A program made the position numbers and the translations under genes. The notes under the pieces are model-generated. The model searched no databases. It saw only the letters and a program-made list of their open reading frames with translations, and was not told where the DNA came from. DNA of 64,000 nucleotides from Ornithinimicrobium sufpigmenti (GTDB taxonomy: Bacteria; Actinomycetota; Actinomycetes; Actinomycetales; Dermatophilaceae): NCBI RefSeq assembly GCF_004322775.1, contig NZ_CP036403.1, positions 3,720,001 through 3,784,000 of the forward strand, read 5' to 3'. This document shows positions 58,442 through 64,000 of the stretch, piece after piece (positions within the stretch are counted from its first letter, which is position 1; each line of letters starts with the position of its first letter).

Positions 58442-59683
58442 CGTCAGGCCTGCGACCACCGCGCCTGCGGCGACCAGCAGGCCGATGAGCACCGGCGGCC
58501 ACGGGAAGGCCGCATCTGGTGCCTCCGCGGGGGACGCGGCGTTGGGCCTCGCGTCCGAGGGGGGCGAAGCGGCGTTGGTCTCCGCCAGGGTGGCTACGGC
58601 CTCATCCCCGCCTACGGCGGCCGGAGCATCTTCTGGGGGCCACGGCAGGTCCTTGCCGTAGTCGACGGGCAGCGCCACCAGCTCCTGCAGCGGGAACGGG
58701 TCCTCCCCCAGGGCCGGGTCGCCGGCCATCTCCTCGTAGGCATACCGTCCTCGGAAGATCTCGTCATACCGGTTGTCGACCAGCCCGAACTCGTGCTCTC
58801 CGGCGAAGGCGACGGCCCCGGAGGTGTCGGTGATGACGATGCCGTAGTCCTGGGCCGCCTGGGCGACCGTCCTCGCCGAGGGCGAGAGGTTGAGCGAGTC
58901 GAGGTCGAAGTCTGCCGGAAGCCGCAGGAGCTGGCCCATCGCGATCTCGGTGCCGTCCACCCGCCCGTCCGTGCGAGTCGCGGGCCAGGAGATGACCCCC
59001 TTCTTGATCTCGGGGATGGTCAGGCCGATGACGTGGTTGATCTCGCCTTCGAGCAGCTCGTCATGCCGGATGGTGTACGCCCACAGGGCCATCCCTCCGG
59101 CCGACGCTCCGTAGGGGACCGCGAAGGTTCCCGGTGACACGCTGGCGTCCTCGATCACGCCTCCCCAGCACGCCTCCCACACCCCGTCCGGCGCTTGACG
59201 CGCCTGCCAGAGCTCGACCAGCGTGCCTGTGTCGGCGTTGTAGATGGACACATTGCCGTCGCTCGACCCGTCTGGCTTGAGGTTCGAGGGCAGGTGCTGC
59301 CCGCTCCACATCTCGGCCAGCTCCGCGTCCCATCCCTCCTCCTTGTCCTGACAGTTCCAAGGGCGGATGTCCTGCTGGGGGTCGTCGGTGCTGGTGATGT
59401 ACAGGGGTGCCGTGTAGTTGTCGATGTTGATCGTGACGTTCGGCTGACCTGGGCGACCAAAGTAGTCGATCGCTTGTTGGTAGAGGCCAGCGATCAGCGC
59501 CTCGGAGTCCGCCGCGACGGGGGTGTCGTCCGGCAACGGGCGGTAGAAGGGTGAGTCTGGTGCGAAGACGCCTTCGACCGCCGTGTCCGGCTCGTGCGGC
59601 GCCGCGAAGGCCCCCGTAGCGATCACCAGCGGCGCTAGTCCGCCGGCCACGAACCACGAACGTGCCCTGGTGCCGGTGATCAT
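58421..59683 (-). CDS. Secreted, C-terminally anchored protein of unknown function
   Basis: The 420-residue protein has a signal peptide (WFVAGGLAPLVIATGAFA), a large extracellular domain (about 30-360), a Glu/Ala/Pro linker, and a C-terminal helix (PPVLIGLLVAAGAVVAGLTL) followed by RRRRL. The domain has NVTINIDNYTAPLYI, several Trp/Cys residues (WNCQDKEEGW, WEACWGGVIED) and a Gly/Trp strand GASAGGMALWAYTI. ATG 59681-59683 has GAGAGGG 6 nt upstream. It may interact with the polymer made by the surrounding genes. No family was recognised. Confidence 0.72.
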   Translation of the reverse strand: MITGTRARSWFVAGGLAPLVIATGAFAAPHEPDTAVEGVFAPDSPFYRPLPDDTPVAADSEALIAGLYQQAIDYFGRPGQPNVTINIDNYTAPLYITSTDDPQQDIRPWNCQDKEEGWDAELAEMWSGQHLPSNLKPDGSSDGNVSIYNADTGTLVELWQARQAPDGVWEACWGGVIEDASVSPGTFAVPYGASAGGMALWAYTIRHDELLEGEINHVIGLTIPEIKKGVISWPATRTDGRVDGTEIAMGQLLRLPADFDLDSLNLSPSARTVAQAAQDYGIVITDTSGAVAFAGEHEFGLVDNRYDEIFRGRYAYEEMAGDPALGEDPFPLQELVALPVDYGKDLPWPPEDAPAAVGGDEAVATLAETNAASPPSDARPNAASPAEAPDAAFPWPPVLIGLLVAAGAVVAGLTLRRRRL

Positions 59684-59771
59684 GGGTAGCCCTCTCTGTG
59701 GACGGGCGCGCCGCAGCTCACGCAGGCCGAGCCGCACGTGTGCAGGCTACCTGACCGGTGGTCCGTCTGGC

Positions 59772-60641
59772 TCACTTGCCGAGGGACCCGAAGGTGAGCT
59801 TGAGTGACTCGTAGCGTCGGACGCCGATCACCTTCCGGAGCACGGACGCGCCGGGACGGAGCACCCGATCGCGGACCAACCGAACGGGCTGCGCCACGGC
59901 GTCCCGCGCCTTGTCCTGGCGACTCAACGGGGGCAGGTCATCGATGAGCCCCGGGAAGTAGGACGCCTGTCGGCCGGGAGAGGTCATCCGCCCCCCGACC
60001 CGGTTGGAGACGTTGCGGCCGTGGACGACCTGCAGCCAGGCGGGTGCACCATCCTCGCGGACGACGGGCATGAGGGAATCCAGCTCGTTGTGCCGGGCCG
60101 CCCAGCAGCTGACGAAGCCGGGCGAGGAGACGTCATCGACCACGGCTCCGAAGGCGTTGTCGCGGTCCTGACGCAGGTAGACGCGGTCTCCGCTGAGGAT
60201 CAGCCCTCGGGTCAGGTACAGGGCGGCCGGGGCCTGGTCCGGGACCAAGGCGCGGACGCGCCGCACGAAGTCAGTGGCCAGGCCGTCGTCGTTGTCAAGG
60301 TTGGAGGTGGACACCAGGCCGCTCGTCTGCCCGCTGACCTGCATGACGTGCGTCTTGATGGCCTCCCGGTCCAGGGGGCCGTCCAGGTAGATGGGGTGGA
60401 GCGGCAGCTCCTGCTGCAGCTCGACCATCCGGTCGCGCAACCACTGGGGCGTGCCGAGCGCGTCGAGGTAGACCACCCAGGACACGCCTTCCCGTCCCTG
60501 CGCACGGACGGACGGGACGGTGTAGGCCTCGAACAGCTGCATGCGCGCGTCCAGCCATTCCGGCGAGAAGATCGCTTGCTCCACCCGGTTCGCTGGCAGG
60601 TTGAACCTGGTGAGGAAGACGTGCGGGGTAACTCTGCTCAT
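59772..60641 (-). CDS. Putative rhamnosyltransferase-like glycosyltransferase
   Basis: The 289-residue protein starts HVFLTRFNLPANRVEQAIFS. It carries FEAYTVPSVRAQ, WVVYLDALGTPQWLRDRM and TSNLDNDDGLATDFV, which together mark the putative rhamnosyltransferase family (PF11316 type). The DNDD segment probably binds the metal and donor. Its start overlaps the stop of the GT2 gene (ATGA). The donor cannot be fixed, but the RmlC-like gene nearby makes a 6-deoxy sugar plausible. Confidence 0.78.
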   Translation of the reverse strand: MSRVTPHVFLTRFNLPANRVEQAIFSPEWLDARMQLFEAYTVPSVRAQGREGVSWVVYLDALGTPQWLRDRMVELQQELPLHPIYLDGPLDREAIKTHVMQVSGQTSGLVSTSNLDNDDGLATDFVRRVRALVPDQAPAALYLTRGLILSGDRVYLRQDRDNAFGAVVDDVSSPGFVSCWAARHNELDSLMPVVREDGAPAWLQVVHGRNVSNRVGGRMTSPGRQASYFPGLIDDLPPLSRQDKARDAVAQPVRLVRDRVLRPGASVLRKVIGVRRYESLKLTFGSLGK

Positions 60642-61684
60642 GACGGTATCTCCTTGTCATCCTTGGTCTGGTCGGCGCCAGCGCCGCGCTGGTGGGACCC
60701 GTCGGCCGGGCCCTGGATGCGACCACCCATGCGTGCGTCGATGCTGCGCTGACGCAGCCGCCCCAGGGTGGTGAGGCCGGGGACGTAACCCAGAAGCAAC
60801 GCTCTGGCCTTGACCCTGGGATCTTCTGAGCTGACGGCGGCCAGCTGCCGGTAGAGGACGCGGGCACGGTCGTCCTCGCGCTCGCGCAACGCCTCCCCGG
60901 CCAACAGGTCGATCAGACGTGGCGGTCTCGTCGTCAGCCGCAAGGAGACGAACTCTTGCTCTTCGGGCGACAACACGTCCCAGTGCTGCTCCCGCACGCG
61001 TCGGATGATGTCATCCTCGGCTGCGTGGCGTCGCTCATCGGTCGACTTGGCACCTGGCGACAACCGGTAGAGGGCTTGCGGCTCGGACTGGAAGATCACC
61101 TTCCACCCTGCGAGGACGGCGCGTATCCAGAACTCCCAGTCCTCCACCAGGTCGAGGTCCTCGGCGAAACCCGGGACATCGTCCAGGAGCTCACGCGGGA
61201 AGACGCTGAGGATCGGGAGGAAGTTCTTCTGCAGGATGGCCAGCCGTTGCCGACGTCGCGGGAAGTGTCCCCCGATCAACCGCCTCCCGTGCGCCACACC
61301 GGTGGCGGTCAGCTGCAGGGCCTCGCACATGACGATGTGACGGCCCTCGCCAGCCTCCCGGTACGCGTCGACCGCGCGGTCCAGGTACGCCGGCAGGAAC
61401 ATGTCGTCCGCGTCGCAGAAGGCGATCAGGTCGCCTCGGGCGAGAGCGAAGGCAGCGTTGCGGGCCGCTGCACTGCCGGCGTTCTCCTGCCGCACGTAGC
61501 GCACGAGGGGTTCGTGCGCGCGGCAGATGTCGCCGGTCCGGTCCGTGGACCCGTCGTCGACCACCACGATCTCCACCCGCGGGTAGGTCTGCGAGAGCAG
61601 CCCGGACAGGCAGGCCCCGATGGTCGCCTCAGAGTTGTAGGCGGGGACGACCACGGAGACAAGGGGCAGGTCTGGCTCGTTCAT
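60638..61684 (-). CDS. Glycosyltransferase family 2
   Basis: The 348-residue protein has the GT2 opening VSVVVPAYNSEATIGACLSG, then IVVVDDGSTDRTGDICRAH, AAARNAAFALARGDLIAFCDADDMFLPAY with the DADD metal site, and EDWEFWIRAVLAGWKV, the acceptor-side ED motif. A charged C-terminal extension of about 100 residues follows. ATGA overlaps exist on both sides (61681-61684 and 60638-60641), so it is co-translated with the polymerase and rhamnosyltransferase-like genes. Confidence 0.87.
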   Translation of the reverse strand: MNEPDLPLVSVVVPAYNSEATIGACLSGLLSQTYPRVEIVVVDDGSTDRTGDICRAHEPLVRYVRQENAGSAAARNAAFALARGDLIAFCDADDMFLPAYLDRAVDAYREAGEGRHIVMCEALQLTATGVAHGRRLIGGHFPRRRQRLAILQKNFLPILSVFPRELLDDVPGFAEDLDLVEDWEFWIRAVLAGWKVIFQSEPQALYRLSPGAKSTDERRHAAEDDIIRRVREQHWDVLSPEEQEFVSLRLTTRPPRLIDLLAGEALREREDDRARVLYRQLAAVSSEDPRVKARALLLGYVPGLTTLGRLRQRSIDARMGGRIQGPADGSHQRGAGADQTKDDKEIPS

Positions 61685-63051
61685 GGCAACCTCGCTGGGT
61701 CGGACGGACGGTGGGCGCCAGGGCGGCGTGCGACGCGGTGTGCGTCGCTGCCCTCGACGGGCCGGTGCAAGAGCGCGAACGACGCGACCCCGGCGATCAA
61801 CCACACGGAGTAGTTGGGAAAGGGTGGGGACAGCGGACCGAACATGCCTGCGACCAGCCAGACCGCAACGACATACCCGGACAGCACCCGCCATCCGGCC
61901 AGGTCTAGCTGTCCAGCGACGGGCGGTGCCGGCAGGGCGGACCGCACCGGCCCGAGGACGATGATCAGGATGAAGACGATCACGGCCGGCAGGCCTAGCT
62001 CGACGGCACGAGACAGGATGACGTTGTGCACCTCGATGACCGCGTTGTTCAACGGGAAGCTGTCCGACTGCCGGGCCCACTCGCTCCCGTGCGGGTAGAA
62101 CCTACGCCACCCGATGCCCGTCAACGGCAGGTCCTCGAGCACGCGCAGGGCGGCGGCGTTGCTGCTCAGCCGGTCGAAGATCGGGCCTGAGGTGGTCGAT
62201 CGCTCCAGGATATTGTCCCACAAGGAGGGCAGGTACAGCACCACCCCGATGAAGCCGACGACCGCGCCCGCTGCCATGGCCGGTATCCACCGCCGGAGCG
62301 CCGGCGAGAGCACCAGGGCAACGATGACGCCGGCGAACACGCCGACCCACACCGATCGGGTAGTCGTCAGCACCACGCCGAAGAAGCACAAGAGGCTGAC
62401 CACCAAGGACAGCACCGACCACCGCGGCAGGTTCCTGCTCTTGAGCAGCAGTGCCGCGCCGGCACAGACGGCCAGGGCCATCGCCATCGCCTCTGCCGAG
62501 GCGAACGGACCTCTCGGACGACCGAAGTGGATGCCCACGTTCGGGTCGACGATGTACTGCGGGAAGACGAACTGCGGCGCCCACTGCTCCAGGATCGCCG
62601 TCAGGCCCAGGTACAGGCCAACAACTGTCAGGGCCTTGAGCAGCAGGTCACGACTGTGTGTGTCCCTGAAGATCACCGGGCCGAGCAGAAACATCAGGAA
62701 GGGCATGACGGTCCGGTCCAGCAAGGCGAAGAGTGGCGAGCTCGACAGGACGTTGCCGTGCCAGATCATCGAGACCAGCGTCCAGACCACAAAGGCCGCC
62801 ATCAGCGCCGATACCGCACCCCAGCGCACTCTCGCGCGGCGTTTGTCCATCAGAAACAGCACGATCGCGAGCGGGATCAGGATGCGATCAGGGGACAAGG
62901 GGATTCCCAGCCGGTGACTGTGGCTGGACAACATGTTGGCGACGAGGCCGAGAATGAAAAGGACGACGTAGGGCTGCGTCCGGTGATCGGGGGCGTGGCC
63001 CTCCCCGGACGTCACGGGTGCGCGGTTCTCGGCGGCGGTGGCCGCGCTCAC
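61681..63051 (-). CDS. O-antigen ligase/polymerase-like membrane protein (Wzy-like)
   Basis: The 456-residue protein has about eleven hydrophobic segments. A large external loop in the second half contains PLTGIGWRRFYPHGSEW and NNAVIEVHNVILSRAVELG, the O-antigen ligase family (Wzy_C-like) pattern with the conserved HN. It would polymerise or ligate oligosaccharide repeats on the outer face of the membrane. GTG 63049-63051 is used because it lies 13 nt after the Wzz-like gene and 55 residues before the first helix-rich block. The upstream open frame runs through the repeat array and is disfavoured. Confidence 0.83.
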   Translation of the reverse strand: MSAATAAENRAPVTSGEGHAPDHRTQPYVVLFILGLVANMLSSHSHRLGIPLSPDRILIPLAIVLFLMDKRRARVRWGAVSALMAAFVVWTLVSMIWHGNVLSSSPLFALLDRTVMPFLMFLLGPVIFRDTHSRDLLLKALTVVGLYLGLTAILEQWAPQFVFPQYIVDPNVGIHFGRPRGPFASAEAMAMALAVCAGAALLLKSRNLPRWSVLSLVVSLLCFFGVVLTTTRSVWVGVFAGVIVALVLSPALRRWIPAMAAGAVVGFIGVVLYLPSLWDNILERSTTSGPIFDRLSSNAAALRVLEDLPLTGIGWRRFYPHGSEWARQSDSFPLNNAVIEVHNVILSRAVELGLPAVIVFILIIVLGPVRSALPAPPVAGQLDLAGWRVLSGYVVAVWLVAGMFGPLSPPFPNYSVWLIAGVASFALLHRPVEGSDAHRVARRPGAHRPSDPARLP

Positions 63052-63064
63052 GGGACGCGCTCGG

Positions 63065-64000
63065 TCACTGCTTCTCCCCAGCCCGCGTCTTGTCCCCAGC
63101 GCGTGCCTTGTCCCCAGCGCGTGCCTTGTCCCCAGCGCGTGGCTTGTAAGAAGCGCGTGCCTTGTCCCCAGCGCGTGGCTTGTCCCCAGCCCGTGGAGAG
63201 TCGCGACGACGCTCACCCAGCCACACGATCCCCGCGGCGATCCCTAGTCCGGCGAGCGCTGCGAGGAAAGTGTTGCGCTGGATCGTCGACGCTCGGTCAT
63301 CCCCCACGATCTGGGCGGGGGAGACCTCCACGAGGTTGGCTTCGGTGCTGCGCGAGGACGTCAGACTGCGGAAACGGTCTCGACGTCCGTCCTGCTCCAG
63401 CTCCAGCGTGACCAGTTCTTGCTGCGCCGCGACCAGAGTGTCGAAAGCCGTGCTGACCTGCGCTGGGGAGGCGTCCGAGTCGAGAAGGTCGTTGTAGGCG
63501 CTCTCAGCGTCTCGGGCCTCCTGACGGGCGACGAGGAGTGGCGCAACCTGGTCACGAATCTCTGCGATCAAGGCTTCCGGGTCGTTGAAGTCCGCGACCT
63601 GGTTGACACCCTCCATGAGCAGGTCCGCAGCCTCGTCAGCAGCGGCGACAGCAATCTGCGGATCGAGCGAGGTGGCTTCAACCCGCAGCACGTTGGACTC
63701 CACGATCGGCGAGGCGGAAAGCTCTATGGTGCCCTCGGGCGCTAGTTCACCCTGAACACCTTGGTGGTTGACCCATCGGGCATAGTTGGACGCCATGGCC
63801 TCCGACGCAGTCGGGTAACCGGGGATGTTGAGGGCAGTCATCTGCCCGGAGCCGACCGCCAACCGCGCCTCCGCGGTGTAGACCGGAGGGCGCAGCAACC
63901 AGGTGAGGATCATCGAGAGCAGCAGGGAAATCAGCACCACGATGGCGATCAATGGCCAATGGCTGCGCACTCTGGACCACATCGGGGGTGGCGCAGCATC
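63065..64000 (-). CDS. Wzz-like chain-length/polysaccharide co-polymerase protein (5' end may lie outside window)
   Basis: The visible part begins at a possible ATG 63980-63982, but the frame stays open to the window edge, so more residues may precede it. A membrane helix near the start (WPLIAIVVLISLLLSMILTW) is followed by PPVYTAEARLAVG, typical of Wzz proteins. An extracytoplasmic helical region and a second helix (FLAALAGLGIAAGIVWLG) follow, and then a positively charged tail of seven hexapeptides (RAGDKA type). It would set chain length together with the Wzy-like protein encoded next. No kinase domain follows in the visible part. Confidence 0.83.
   Translation of the reverse strand, partial: DAAPPPMWSRVRSHWPLIAIVVLISLLLSMILTWLLRPPVYTAEARLAVGSGQMTALNIPGYPTASEAMASNYARWVNHQGVQGELAPEGTIELSASPIVESNVLRVEATSLDPQIAVAAADEAADLLMEGVNQVADFNDPEALIAEIRDQVAPLLVARQEARDAESAYNDLLDSDASPAQVSTAFDTLVAAQQELVTLELEQDGRRDRFRSLTSSRSTEANLVEVSPAQIVGDDRASTIQRNTFLAALAGLGIAAGIVWLGERRRDSPRAGDKPRAGDKARASYKPRAGDKARAGDKARAGDKTRAGEKQ
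63075..63200 (-). repeat. Seven 18-bp tandem repeats in the Wzz-like gene
   Basis: Seven units of 18 bp fill 126 bp exactly, each encoding RAGDK(A/P/T/Q) with one variant RASYKP (plus strand TAAGAAGC instead of TCCCCAGC). The array forms the C-terminal tail of the protein and ends 10 bp from its stop codon. The unit length is a multiple of three, so changes in number alter tail length without a frameshift. The Wzy frame is also open across it. Confidence 0.9.

Noticed and set aside
63075..63200. CRISPR-like array
   Set aside because: The units are contiguous 18-bp repeats without spacers and encode a peptide tail.
63052..63216. N-terminal extension of the polymerase with GTRHAL repeats
   Set aside because: These residues are the shifted reading of the 18-bp array that belongs to the Wzz-like tail. 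The GTG at 63051 after the Wzz stop gives a normal-length polymerase.

Overview
The window is a GC-rich chromosomal segment (most genes look near 70% GC, with GTG and TTG starts and dense 4-bp ATGA/GTGA overlaps), as expected for an actinobacterium. Family content and codon style would fit the Intrasporangiaceae/Ornithinimicrobiaceae group, but that placement is inference. No rRNA, tRNA or CRISPR was seen.

Layout. (1) 1-29581: a surface-polysaccharide locus. It holds the 3' end of a GT4 glycosyltransferase; a defective IS1634-type element sitting in one copy of a 343-bp tandem duplication; an operon for a 2,3-diamino-uronic-acid type sugar (nucleotide-sugar dehydrogenase, DegT/AHBA aminotransferase, Gfo/Idh/MocA dehydrogenase); several multidomain glycosyltransferases, one with five 70-residue repeats and one with two membrane helices and a coiled coil; an ABC-2 exporter (permease and ATPase); wecB and a wecC-like gene for UDP-ManNAcA; two tandem paralogous GT-A-like proteins, one carrying a DUF6270-like N-terminus; and a heparinase II/III-like protein. 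Parts of this locus (about 6.5-11.1 kb and 18.9-24 kb) are visibly poorer in GC than the rest.

(2) 29639-42386: a catabolic island. A nine-gene minus-strand operon encodes a branched-chain-amino-acid-type ABC importer, an unusual short old-yellow-enzyme flavoprotein, an alpha/beta hydrolase, a GntR/FCD regulator and an FMN reductase. It diverges from a FAD dehydrogenase across a region with a perfect 12-bp palindrome and a good promoter. A second group holds a homogentisate-dioxygenase homologue, an IclR regulator and a SnoaL-like protein. Together they look like uptake and oxidation of an unidentified small acid, probably aromatic.

(3) 42666-51413: cell-surface proteins. A 33-residue leader ORF is coupled to a small secreted protein and then an 1842-residue propeller/LamG/PKD protein; a membrane-anchored substrate-binding-like/VWA protein and a PAP2 phosphatase follow.

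(4) 51421-64000: a second polysaccharide locus. A CDP-sugar type operon (rfbF, SDR, RmlC-like epimerase, SAF oxidoreductase) ends in an L-2-hydroxyglutarate-oxidase-like gene. It is followed by Alg14/Alg13-like, GT2 and rhamnosyltransferase-like genes, a secreted protein of unknown function, an O-antigen-polymerase-like protein and a Wzz-like chain-length protein ending in an 18-bp repeat array. The first locus exports by ABC transporter, while the second has the polymerase and co-polymerase of a Wzy-type pathway, so the cell probably makes at least two surface glycans.
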